A stretch of 64,000 nt of DNA, taken from Chitinophaga sp. CF118. GTDB lineage: Bacteria; Bacteroidota; Bacteroidia; Chitinophagales; Chitinophagaceae. The stretch is from assembly GCF_900112615.1 (NCBI RefSeq), contig NZ_FOMK01000001.1:744001-808000 (forward strand), in the 5' to 3' direction. Every line of letters starts with the position of its first letter. Position 1 is the stretch's first letter. Shown here piece after piece: positions 43,913 through 52,429 of the stretch. The notes below the pieces were generated by a model. That model had not been told where the DNA came from and ran no database searches. It saw only the letters and a program-made list of their open reading frames with translations. The position numbers were made by a program, and so were the translations under genes.

Positions 43913-44968
43913 ATGCAGCGCAGAACCAAAATAGCATTAAGACGAATAGGCACAACACTGCTTTGGATGGCAGTGGTGAGCGGTTTCGTTGTATTGCTGG
44001 TAGCTGCGGTGCAGGATAAAGAAGCCAGCAGATGTAAAGGTATTGTGGTGAAACTGGTGGGTGATGATAGTAATTTCTTCATTGAAGAAAAAGATATCAA
44101 AGCACTGATAGCAAACGACCGGGCATTAAACCCTGTGGGCATGTCGGTCAGCAGCATCAATATCGCCAACCTGGAAAAGATCGTATCACGCGATCCGTGG
44201 GTAAAGAATGCTGAGATATTCATTGACAACCAACGTAAGCTGAATATCAAAGTAACTCAGCGGGAACCGGTAGCACGTGTATTCACGACATTGGGCAGTA
44301 GCTTTTACTTTGATAAAGATGGAGACCGCATACCAGTGTCTTCGCGCTATGCGGCCAGGGTACCGGTATTCACTGACTTCCCAACGGATGCCATCAACCT
44401 GCAAAAGGCAGATAGTGCACTTGCAGCAGAAGTGATAGAGATGGGCAGCTTCATTATAGCAGATCCATTCTGGCTTGCACAGGTTGACCAGGTACAGATT
44501 ACGTCGAAACGGGAATTTGAACTTATACCAAAACTTGGTGATCACGTAATTGCATTTGGTGATGGTACTGATATAGAAAAGAAATTCAACAAACTGTTGG
44601 CGTTTTATAAAGAAGGACTAAGTAAAGTAGGCTGGAACAATTATTCACGCATAAATGTTGCTTATGAGAACGAGGTAGTATGTACACGCAGGAACGGTGC
44701 AGAACAGCCTAAAACGCTGACAGCTGCAGACAGTGCACAGATTGTGGGAACGCATGACAGCACAGCACATGTACAAACACACGTGAAAGAAGTAAAGCAA
44801 CCGGAAACAACAAAATCAAAGGCAAAGACAAAGGTGGTAACACCCAAACCAGCGCCAGTAAAACCGAAAGTACAAAAGGAAACGGTACCCCATAAAAAGG
44901 AGCCGAAAGCTGTGTATAAGCCGGTGAAGAGATCTGTTAACACAACAAAAAACAATAGAACGCCATGA
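43913..44968 (+). CDS. ftsQ: Division protein FtsQ/DivIB-like
   Basis: Protein of 351 residues: short basic cytoplasmic N-terminus, one membrane helix (about 15-35, TLLWMAVVSGFVVLLVAAV), a POTRA-like segment (about 40-112, KGIVVKLVGDDSNFFIEEKD) and a beta domain (about 113-255). The last about 70 residues (from 283) are a Lys/Pro-rich disordered tail (KPAPVKPKVQKE) in the periplasm, longer than in E. coli FtsQ (276 residues). The name rests on topology, the POTRA pattern and its place before ftsA, with which it overlaps by four bases (ATGA). Confidence 0.9.
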   Translation: MQRRTKIALRRIGTTLLWMAVVSGFVVLLVAAVQDKEASRCKGIVVKLVGDDSNFFIEEKDIKALIANDRALNPVGMSVSSINIANLEKIVSRDPWVKNAEIFIDNQRKLNIKVTQREPVARVFTTLGSSFYFDKDGDRIPVSSRYAARVPVFTDFPTDAINLQKADSALAAEVIEMGSFIIADPFWLAQVDQVQITSKREFELIPKLGDHVIAFGDGTDIEKKFNKLLAFYKEGLSKVGWNNYSRINVAYENEVVCTRRNGAEQPKTLTAADSAQIVGTHDSTAHVQTHVKEVKQPETTKSKAKTKVVTPKPAPVKPKVQKETVPHKKEPKAVYKPVKRSVNTTKNNRTP

Positions 44969-46368
44969 ATCAGGAAGCTCCCATCATTGTAGGTCTCGAT
45001 ATTGGAACTACAAAGATTGCTGCCATTGCAGGAAGAAAGAATGAATACGGAAAATTGGAAATCCTGGGATTCGGTAAAGCCCCGTCTTTTGGTGTTCAGC
45101 ACGGCATGGTGCTGAATATCGACCAAACTATCAAGGCCATCCGTCAGGCCCTGGAGAACTGCTATGCGTCCAATCCTAACCTGGAAATAAATGAAGTATA
45201 CGTAGGTATCGCAGGACATCATATCAAAAGTTTACAAACACGCGGTGACATTGTTCGCAGCGACACGGATGCAGAGATTTCGCAAAAAGACATTGATCAG
45301 CTGATCAATGACCAATATAAAACAGTGATACCCGCCAGTGATCAGATCATTGACGTGATACCACAACAATATATCGTGGATAGCCTCCAGAACATCACTT
45401 ACCCGATCGGGATGTCTGGTGTTAAGGTGGGAGCAAACTTCCATATCATTACGGGCGATAAAAACGCTATCCGTAATATCAACCGCAGCGTAGAGAAATC
45501 CGGTCTGAAAATACATGACCTGGTATTACAGCCACTGGCTTCCGCTGCTGCTGTAATGTGTGATATGGACTTTGAAGCTGGAGTAGCCATTGTGGATATA
45601 GGAGGTGGTACTACCGACCTTGCTGTTTTCTATGAAGGTGTTCTGAAACATACAGCAGTTATTCCTTACGGTGGAGAGAACATAACCAACGATATCAAGA
45701 ACGGACTGGGAGTGTTGAAAACACAGGCGGAACAGATGAAGGTACAGTTCGGATACGCACTGGCTGATGAGGCTAAAAACAATGCCTATATCACAATACC
45801 TGGTCTGCGTGGTCAGAGTCCGAAAGAGATTTCCGTAAAGAACCTGGCACATATCATACAGGCACGTATGAGTGAGATCATGGACTTTGTTGTATACCAT
45901 CTGAAACAGATAGGTATGGATAACAAGATGCTGAATGGCGGCATTATCCTTACCGGTGGAGGATCACAACTGAAGCACCTGATCCAGTTAACAGAATATA
46001 CTACAGGTGTAAGTGCACGAATTGGTTATCCGAACGAACATCTTGCCAATGGTCATATAGACGAACTGACAAGACCTATGTATGCAACCTGTGTGGGGCT
46101 CATTCTCAAAGGTTACAATGATTATGAGAACGATCGCAGAGCGCTGGAAGAAAACTATGTTAAAATAAATACCAGTTATCTCCGCAAAGAACAGGCTGCA
46201 AATGCTACTATTGAAGAGGAAGCTGATGACTGGCAGGAAGAGTCTTCCGCGGAACAGGTGCAGGAAAAGAGAGCGAAAAAAAGAAATGCTTCTTTGAAAA
46301 CATTCCTTGACGGGATGAAAACAAAGATTATAGATATGTTCACAGAAGAAGAGGACGCAAAGCTTTAA
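44965..46368 (+). CDS. ftsA: Cell division protein FtsA
   Basis: Actin-like ATPase of 467 residues that tethers FtsZ to the membrane. The phosphate 1 loop is VGLDIGTTKIAAIAG (about 8-22), the second is VDIGGGTTDLAVF (about 210-222), and the adenosine region is GGIILTGGGSQLKHL. An SHS2 (1C) domain occupies about 85-165. After about residue 400 the linker is acidic, and the tail ends LKTFLDGMKTKIIDMFTEEEDAKL in short form, with an amphipathic helix before the terminus, as expected for the membrane-targeting sequence. It is translationally coupled to ftsQ. Confidence 0.95.
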   Translation: MNQEAPIIVGLDIGTTKIAAIAGRKNEYGKLEILGFGKAPSFGVQHGMVLNIDQTIKAIRQALENCYASNPNLEINEVYVGIAGHHIKSLQTRGDIVRSDTDAEISQKDIDQLINDQYKTVIPASDQIIDVIPQQYIVDSLQNITYPIGMSGVKVGANFHIITGDKNAIRNINRSVEKSGLKIHDLVLQPLASAAAVMCDMDFEAGVAIVDIGGGTTDLAVFYEGVLKHTAVIPYGGENITNDIKNGLGVLKTQAEQMKVQFGYALADEAKNNAYITIPGLRGQSPKEISVKNLAHIIQARMSEIMDFVVYHLKQIGMDNKMLNGGIILTGGGSQLKHLIQLTEYTTGVSARIGYPNEHLANGHIDELTRPMYATCVGLILKGYNDYENDRRALEENYVKINTSYLRKEQAANATIEEEADDWQEESSAEQVQEKRAKKRNASLKTFLDGMKTKIIDMFTEEEDAKL

Positions 46369-46439
46369 CAGCAATTTTGTACTAAGTGGCTTAATTGTTG
46401 CAGCTTCAACCGATTTTAAAATCAGTAATTAATACGCGA

Positions 46440-46497
46440 ATAATTAATAACATAAGATAGACCATAGGAATAAGTTGTTGTGGGCATTATTAATTAT
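46440..46497. repeat. Inverted repeat upstream of ftsZ
   Basis: Perfect 11-base arms (ATAATTAATAA at 46440-46450 and its complement at 46487-46497) are separated by 36 bases in the 158-base ftsA-ftsZ gap, the largest in the cluster. Very AT-rich, so pairing may be chance; it could be an operator or mark an internal ftsZ promoter region. Confidence 0.3.
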
Positions 46498-46526
46498 ACT
46501 AACTAACCCATAAAAGAGATAGAGTC

Positions 46527-48203
46527 ATGATACATTTTGATCTTCCCAAAGAAAAATCTTCCATCATCAAGGTGATAGGTATTGGTGGTGGTGGGAGTAA
46601 TGCGGTGAACCACATGTTCAATCAACGCATTGAGGGTGTGAATTTTATCATCTGCAATACCGATGCACAAGCTATTGCAAACAGTCCCGTGCCCAACAAA
46701 ATTCAGCTGGGACCGCACTTAACGCAGGGGCTGGGAGCAGGTGCTAATCCGCGCATCGGAGAACAGGCGACGGAAGAGTCCTTTGAAGAAATCAAAAAGA
46801 TATTGGAGGTAAATACAAAGATGGCCTTCATAACGGCAGGCATGGGTGGTGGTACCGGTACAGGTGGCGCTCCTATCATTGCTAAAATATGTAAGGAGCT
46901 TGGTATTCTAACCGTGGGTATTGTAACCACACCTTTTTCTTACGAAGGTAAAAAGAGGATGGCACAGGCAGATGAAGGTGTGAGCAGGTTGAAAGACTAT
47001 GTTGATACCCTGCTGATCATCTCCAATGATAAACTGCGTCAGAAATTCGGCGATCTGAAATTCAAAGCGGCCTTTGAAAAAGCAGATAACGTACTCGCAA
47101 CTGCGGCTAAATGTATTACAGATGTGATCAACTCAACTGGTCAGATCAATGTAGACTTTGCCGACGTTTGTACCGTTATGCGCAATGGTGGTGTGGCGAT
47201 TCTTGGTGCGGCTGTTGCTGAAGGTGAAAACCGTGCACAGAGAGCTATTGAGGAAGCACTGACATCTCCGCTATTGAATGATAACGATATCCGTGGTGCT
47301 AAATGGATTCTTATCAACATTTCATCTGCTGAGGGTGAATTCGAACACACACTCGATGAAATGGATGCTATACAAGCATATGTACAGAGCCAGGCTGGTG
47401 AGGATTGCGACGTGATCCTCGGTGTTGGTTATGATCATACACTTGATCGCAATCTTGGTGTTACCATTATTGCTACAGGTTTTGAACAAAAACCAATACA
47501 GCTGGTAAAGCTGCCTCAGGATGCTTCTCAGATAGAACAACCAAAAATTGTGATGGAACTGGGTCGCGATGGTGATGAAAAAAAAATGAATAACAAGGTG
47601 ACCCCTGTTGTGGAACCTACCGATCATATGGCACCACGACTGGTGGAACCGGTGGTAACACAACCAGTTACTTCTTATACACCACCTCAACAGCCGGAAA
47701 GACAAAACTATACGCTCAACATTGAGCCTATATCAACTCCTCCTGCTCAACAAGCTGGTGGCATAAATGTTATCCAGCCAAATCAGGCAGCTAACGGATA
47801 CCCTGCCAGACCTTCACCCATTTTCATAGAACCGGGTAATACGCCCCCTTCTGCCGATGAAACACCAGCTATGAAGATGGTATTCAGAGAAGAAGATCAG
47901 GCACCGGAACCACATCAGGATGGGCAGCAATTGCACTACTTCGATGAGCAGATGGAAGAGCAAAAAAGGAAACAGGCGGAGAGAGTAGCAAAATTGCGCA
48001 GCATCAGTTTTAATGTGAAAGGCATCGACAATGCAACTGAATTGGAAAACGTTCCTGCATACATCCGCCGCAATATCGATCTCGATAACGGTTCGGGTTC
48101 TGCAGAAAATTTTTATTCTAACTATACTGTAACCGATAGTCATAATAACCAGGCAGAAATCAATACGATTAATACCTTTTTAGATGGGAAAAAACCCGAT
48201 TGA
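46527..48203 (+). CDS. ftsZ: Cell division GTPase FtsZ
   Basis: Tubulin-like GTPase of 558 residues that forms the division ring. The GTPase core (about 1-320) has IGIGGGGSNAVNHM, the tubulin signature GGGTGTGGAPI (about 109-119), and the synergy segment NISSAEGEFEHTLDEM. The C-terminal linker (about 330-540) is Pro/Gln-rich and much longer than in E. coli FtsZ (383 residues total), typical of this phylum. The extreme end, INTINTFLDGKKPD, would be the peptide that binds FtsA and other partners. A 158-base leader suggests extra regulation. It is the last dcw gene and is followed by a terminator. Confidence 0.96.
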   Translation: MIHFDLPKEKSSIIKVIGIGGGGSNAVNHMFNQRIEGVNFIICNTDAQAIANSPVPNKIQLGPHLTQGLGAGANPRIGEQATEESFEEIKKILEVNTKMAFITAGMGGGTGTGGAPIIAKICKELGILTVGIVTTPFSYEGKKRMAQADEGVSRLKDYVDTLLIISNDKLRQKFGDLKFKAAFEKADNVLATAAKCITDVINSTGQINVDFADVCTVMRNGGVAILGAAVAEGENRAQRAIEEALTSPLLNDNDIRGAKWILINISSAEGEFEHTLDEMDAIQAYVQSQAGEDCDVILGVGYDHTLDRNLGVTIIATGFEQKPIQLVKLPQDASQIEQPKIVMELGRDGDEKKMNNKVTPVVEPTDHMAPRLVEPVVTQPVTSYTPPQQPERQNYTLNIEPISTPPAQQAGGINVIQPNQAANGYPARPSPIFIEPGNTPPSADETPAMKMVFREEDQAPEPHQDGQQLHYFDEQMEEQKRKQAERVAKLRSISFNVKGIDNATELENVPAYIRRNIDLDNGSGSAENFYSNYTVTDSHNNQAEINTINTFLDGKKPD

Positions 48204-48237
48204 TCTATTCGATGTTTGATTGTTTTTTAGTTGTGTT

Positions 48238-48275
48238 AAAAAAGCTCCTCCGGTTCCCCGGGGGACTTTTTTTAT
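48238..48275 (+). terminator. Terminator after ftsZ
   Basis: A GC-rich imperfect stem (around TTCCCCGGGGGA) flanked by A and T runs and followed by seven Ts, 35 bases after the ftsZ stop. The pairing has mismatches but the layout is that of an intrinsic terminator ending the dcw cluster. Confidence 0.65.
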
Positions 48276-48339
48276 TCTAAATATTCCGGCAGACTTTAAA
48301 TGATACTTTAATCCTTTATTATGATGGGCTATCTTCTTT

Positions 48340-48406
48340 AGTGACCCGAATATAAAACAGGCTGTATCAAGAGTACGATACAGCCTGTTTTATATTCGGG
48401 GCCACT
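48340..48406. terminator. Long hairpin between ftsZ and DUF4091 gene
   Basis: Arms of about 29 bases pair almost perfectly (48340-48368 with 48377-48406, one bulge) around an 8-base loop. It lies between two convergent genes, 70 bases past the stop at 48477, and probably stops transcription from both sides. Of the 273-base gap, the remainder shows nothing else. Confidence 0.7.
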
Positions 48407-48476
48407 GTTGGAGGCGATATTCTGTTTAAGTGATCCTCAAGCCCTGCATCTATTTTTGATCCATCCTCATTTACTA

Positions 48477-50225
48477 TTATAATTCATTCAATCCGGCCTG
48501 CGCCTTCCGCACCATCTCTGCTGCCGGTTGCGTTTTCAAAGCATCCAGCTGAAAAGGTGCTAACAATGCGTCCAGTTGTTGCAACTTTGCAGTATTATTT
48601 TCGCGGGTAAATTCTTCCCGCAACAAACGTACTTTTTCATAATCCTGAATCCCTTCTTTCAACCGTTCGAAACGGATAGATGTTCTTGCACCTGGATATA
48701 CAAAGTAGGTATCCCCTGCCGCCCAGTTACGGAAGCGGGAATCGTGCAGAGGATCTTTCACCCAGCTGTTATATGCCCAGCGCAGATAACCATCGAATCC
48801 TTTCATAGCTGCGTACCAACTTAACCAGGTAGCCTCTGCCGGTGGAGAGAACGTAAATGTATTAGGATGTCCTTCGTGGCAATAAGTATAATAAGTTGTG
48901 ATATCCCCCCGCTTTTTTCTCATAGCCAATACATCGGCAGGGATCACTTCAGCAGAAGCAACACAGAGGTCCGCCAGGCCACTTTCTATTTCTGCATGAT
49001 AACTACCCGCCAGTGAAACTTTAAAGTCTTTATCAACGCTCCTAATCAGTCCAATGGTCCATTTCATGTCTTCCATTGTCCGTTCATCCATTGCGATGGT
49101 AGTGATGTTGAACCAGCCCTTTGCTCTGAGGTGTTTTACAAAATCGGTAAGCATAGGTCGCCAGTGTGCATCATATTCCGCTGAACCGGGTTTTGCCACA
49201 ATAAAGGTGTCTTTACCAGCTACCTCATCGTAATACCAGAATTTGAGATTCCAGGGGATCATGCTATAGCAATTGATCTCTTTACTGATGCCCAGATCCA
49301 GCATGAACTGTACCCATTTATCAAAGATGGTATAATCGTAAGACCAGCTACCATTACGCTCGTGGGTCCATTTTATCATGCTGCCATAGATGTCTTCAGT
49401 CTGACCATTCCAGGGATCATAGATCAGTGTGGTGGTGATCACTTTCTGCCCGGCATCTGCCAGCATTTTCATATAAGGTTTCATCACTGCAAAATGTGCA
49501 GGACTCCAGTCCTTTACTTTATACACCCGGCTAATAGCATACGGACTTTGCCACAAATCAAGATGATATTGCCATTTGGATGCTGGTGGCAGTGTATGTT
49601 CCAGCACCTGTACCTGATAAGGCAAAGTGATCTTTCCCACTTTTACAGCTCCATGATAAACACCTGCGGGTGTTGCTGAGGGTACTTTTATACTTAGCCA
49701 CACTGGTTGTGTGGTATAAGCAGGTATGTCCTGCTTTGTTACTACGTCAATAGCATCTTCTACGAGGGAAGAATCAAAATCGGCGGAGTTACTACGGAAA
49801 CCGCAGCCTGTACCATCTTTATTGAGTTCATCCGTCATAACATACCGTACAAAGCTGGCACTGATCTGGGGAGAAGGAATAGTATGTCCTTTTCCATCCT
49901 GCAATGGCAGTAAACTCACAGTTGTACCAGTCAAGGGTTTTGTGGTCCATATCAACAATTGTGTATGCACCTGCTCTCCTTTCCAGGCTTTCACCTGCCA
50001 TTCGGATTGCAAACTGCCTGCATCCGGAACACTACCCTTTTCATAGCGAATGTCGGCACTGGCAAATCTGGCATGAAGGTCCGGCCCCGTAACGGCATCC
50101 CAGGAAGACTTATTCAGTGTTCTGGGATCTGGCAGATCCTGGTAAGGCAAAGGCTTTGCCTGCTGTGCATAGGATGCACAGGTAAGGGCCATTGGTATGG
50201 CGGCCCAATAAAGTTTACTGAACAT
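48477..50225 (-). CDS. DUF4091 / GH123-like secreted protein
   Basis: Protein of 582 residues with a signal peptide (about 1-20, ending ASYAQ). A beta-sandwich N-terminal region (about 25-215) precedes a TIM-barrel-like part (about 220-480). The C-terminal DUF4091 signature is clear: YLRWAYNSWVKDP, DTYFVYPG, SIRFERLKEGIQDYEKVRLLR. In GH123 beta-N-acetylgalactosaminidases an Asp-Glu pair is used with substrate-assisted chemistry; IAMDERTME (about residues 393-401) is a candidate. Substrate not determinable; an amino-sugar glycan is a guess by family. It is alone on its strand and convergent with ftsZ. Confidence 0.82.
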   Translation of the reverse strand: MFSKLYWAAIPMALTCASYAQQAKPLPYQDLPDPRTLNKSSWDAVTGPDLHARFASADIRYEKGSVPDAGSLQSEWQVKAWKGEQVHTQLLIWTTKPLTGTTVSLLPLQDGKGHTIPSPQISASFVRYVMTDELNKDGTGCGFRSNSADFDSSLVEDAIDVVTKQDIPAYTTQPVWLSIKVPSATPAGVYHGAVKVGKITLPYQVQVLEHTLPPASKWQYHLDLWQSPYAISRVYKVKDWSPAHFAVMKPYMKMLADAGQKVITTTLIYDPWNGQTEDIYGSMIKWTHERNGSWSYDYTIFDKWVQFMLDLGISKEINCYSMIPWNLKFWYYDEVAGKDTFIVAKPGSAEYDAHWRPMLTDFVKHLRAKGWFNITTIAMDERTMEDMKWTIGLIRSVDKDFKVSLAGSYHAEIESGLADLCVASAEVIPADVLAMRKKRGDITTYYTYCHEGHPNTFTFSPPAEATWLSWYAAMKGFDGYLRWAYNSWVKDPLHDSRFRNWAAGDTYFVYPGARTSIRFERLKEGIQDYEKVRLLREEFTRENNTAKLQQLDALLAPFQLDALKTQPAAEMVRKAQAGLNEL

Positions 50226-50292
50226 AGGTGGTTTTGGTTTTAGCTGCTTTCAGCAGATAAAATACAAACAATAGCGGGAAAAGTGAAGTAAA

Positions 50293-50320
50293 AAAAACAG
50301 ACGGTAAACCGTCTGTTTTT
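50293..50320 (-). terminator. Terminator after kup
   Basis: A 13-base perfect stem (AAAAACAGACGGT and complement) with a 2-base minimal loop ends exactly at the kup stop codon; A/T runs on both sides fit intrinsic termination. Confidence 0.85.
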
Positions 50321-52279
50321 CTAAGAATGTATAATTCGCTTCAGCTGCAGATTGGTGACCGGAGCCACCACTAAAGGATATTTTTCAATCGTAACATAAC
50401 TGGAATCGAGACCGAAACCTCTTTCTTCCGAGAGACTGATCTTTTTCAGGAAGAAGTACATCCTCATTACCAGGCGCTCATATAATGGAAGGTCATTATC
50501 ATGAGAAAGGAATTTTTCCATCACAATAAACTGGAAGTCGCCCACTACATTATTCTTACTCAGAGATTCGTAACGGCTGGTGATATTCACTTCCTTGTTA
50601 CGTACCATATCTTCCACTACCATACGGAACATCAGGTTAATACGTTGTTCCACTTTAAAGCCTAACCGGAATTCAACCCGGATCACTTCATTAGGGATGA
50701 TAGTCTGCACAGAATATTCACTGAGATAAGGCTCATCAACTACATCTACATGCACAAACCAGTAAATATCAGCCCGTTTAGGCTTCTTATTTAAGATAGA
50801 GTAAATGATCTTATGTTCAATTTCTTTCGGATTATCTGCACTACTCATATATACCAGATGAGTGGCATACTTGGGAATAGTGGTATCATTACTCAGCTCC
50901 TGCATGATAGGCAGATGGTCTTCCAATCGCACGAATTCCACATATCTGTTCTTGATCTTACGGGATTTAAACCATACTATCATGATCAGAAAGAGGACAC
51001 CTGCAACTATTACTGTTACATAACCACCATGCATAAATTTCACCAGATTGGCAAAAAGGAAAGAGAACTCAATAGTAAAGTAAATGATAAGGTAGATGAG
51101 GATCAGGCTTAGCCGTACTCGTCGCGTATATAAATAGAACGCAAACAGGCAGGATGTCATAAGCATACAGATTGTAATGGACAATCCATAGGCCGCCTCC
51201 ATTGCGCTTGACTCCTTAAATATCAACACGATAGCCACGCAACCGACAAAAAGCATTGTGTTAATGCCGGGTATATATAATTGCCCACGCATTTCTGTGG
51301 GATAATTGATCTTCAATTTAGGCCACAGGTTCAGTCGCATTGCCTCAGAAATTAGGGTAAAGGATCCTGAGATAAGTGCCTGACTGGCGATAATAGATGC
51401 CAGTGTGGCAATGAGTACACCAAAAATCACAAACCATTCTGGCATAATGGTAAAGAATGGATTCTGATCTTTAGGGATAATCTGACCACGTTGTGTCAGT
51501 AACCATGCTCCTTGCCCAAGGTAATTCAGGATAAGACAGGTTTTTACGAATATCCAGGACATCCGGATATTGCCTCTACCACAGTGCCCCAGATCAGAAT
51601 AAAGAGCCTCTGCTCCTGTAGTACACAAGAATACCGCTCCCAGGATCAGGAACCCTCTTGGATAGGTGGTTAATAATTCAATAGCGTAATGGGGACTAAA
51701 TGCTTTGAGTATTGACAGATCATCTGCCAGATGCGACATTCCTAAAATACCAAGCATGGAAAACCAAACTACCATGATAGGTCCAAACAGCTTTCCGATG
51801 GAAACAGTACCGAACTGTTGTACTACAAACATTCCTGTTATAATAGTAAGTACAATCTTTACGATTGTCCACTGACTAAGATCTTTAAATACTTCCAGTG
51901 TACGTAACCCTTCTATAGCAGAAGTAACTGTAATAGGTGGTGTAATAATGCCATCTGCCAGTAGTGCAGCACCACCTATCATACCAAATATTACGGCCCA
52001 TTTAGCATGCCGTCTTACGAGGGCGTATAATGAAAAAATCCCGCCTTCGCCCTTATTATCGGCACGGAGAGTCAGGATCACATATTTGATGGTTGTTTGT
52101 AAAGTTAGTGTCCAGATGATACAGGATATACCACCAATGATAAGCAGATCGCTTACCGGGTTATTTCCTACAATAGCTTTGAAAACGTATAACGGAGAGG
52201 TTCCAATATCACCGTAAATAATACCTAGTGCTACTACTAAGCCGGCCAGGCTTACCCTGTTAATGTCTTCTTTTCTCAC
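50321..52279 (-). CDS. kup: KUP-family potassium transporter
   Basis: Protein of 652 residues from the GTG at 52279 that imports potassium, probably with protons. The N-terminal signature GIIYGDIGTSPLYVFKA identifies the KUP/HAK family; about 12 membrane helices span to about residue 430, with NKGEGGIFSLYAL and GTVSIGKLFGP conserved. The C-terminal soluble domain (about 440-650) is cytoplasmic. A longer TTG start at 52309 falls at or before the transcription start predicted from a consensus promoter (-7 at 52307-52314), so the GTG is favoured. Monocistronic. Confidence 0.94.
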   Translation of the reverse strand: MRKEDINRVSLAGLVVALGIIYGDIGTSPLYVFKAIVGNNPVSDLLIIGGISCIIWTLTLQTTIKYVILTLRADNKGEGGIFSLYALVRRHAKWAVIFGMIGGAALLADGIITPPITVTSAIEGLRTLEVFKDLSQWTIVKIVLTIITGMFVVQQFGTVSIGKLFGPIMVVWFSMLGILGMSHLADDLSILKAFSPHYAIELLTTYPRGFLILGAVFLCTTGAEALYSDLGHCGRGNIRMSWIFVKTCLILNYLGQGAWLLTQRGQIIPKDQNPFFTIMPEWFVIFGVLIATLASIIASQALISGSFTLISEAMRLNLWPKLKINYPTEMRGQLYIPGINTMLFVGCVAIVLIFKESSAMEAAYGLSITICMLMTSCLFAFYLYTRRVRLSLILIYLIIYFTIEFSFLFANLVKFMHGGYVTVIVAGVLFLIMIVWFKSRKIKNRYVEFVRLEDHLPIMQELSNDTTIPKYATHLVYMSSADNPKEIEHKIIYSILNKKPKRADIYWFVHVDVVDEPYLSEYSVQTIIPNEVIRVEFRLGFKVEQRINLMFRMVVEDMVRNKEVNITSRYESLSKNNVVGDFQFIVMEKFLSHDNDLPLYERLVMRMYFFLKKISLSEERGFGLDSSYVTIEKYPLVVAPVTNLQLKRIIHS

Positions 52280-52306
52280 AAGTATGCAATTGATTAAAAA
52301 AGCGAC

Positions 52307-52338
52307 CAAAGGTAAGTCGAAATGTGGATATCAACAAA
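52307..52338 (-). promoter_or_regulatory. Promoter of kup
   Basis: On the minus strand TTTG (52338-52335), a 20-base spacer and TACCTTTG (52314-52307) match the Bacteroidota -33/-7 consensus. The transcript would begin near 52300, about 20 bases before the GTG start, and excludes the TTG at 52309 as start codon. Confidence 0.65.
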
Positions 52339-52367
52339 TGTGAGTATCTGGGGTATTCTTCAAATTG

Positions 52368-52405
52368 AAAACCCCGTCAAGGACAGTTAGCCTTGACGGG
52401 GTTTT
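52368..52405. terminator. Terminator after ompA-like gene
   Basis: A 15-base perfect stem (AAAACCCCGTCAAGG with complement) and an 8-base loop, ending in a T run on either strand, 24 bases after the porin stop. Confidence 0.85.
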
Positions 52406-52429
52406 ATATCTTCACAAGTGAAACACTTA

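Noticed and set aside
44662..45222. 186-codon minus-strand frame opposite ftsQ/ftsA
   Set aside because: It spans the junction of two conserved genes; its Phe/Cys/Val-rich content mirrors the Lys/Pro tail of FtsQ.
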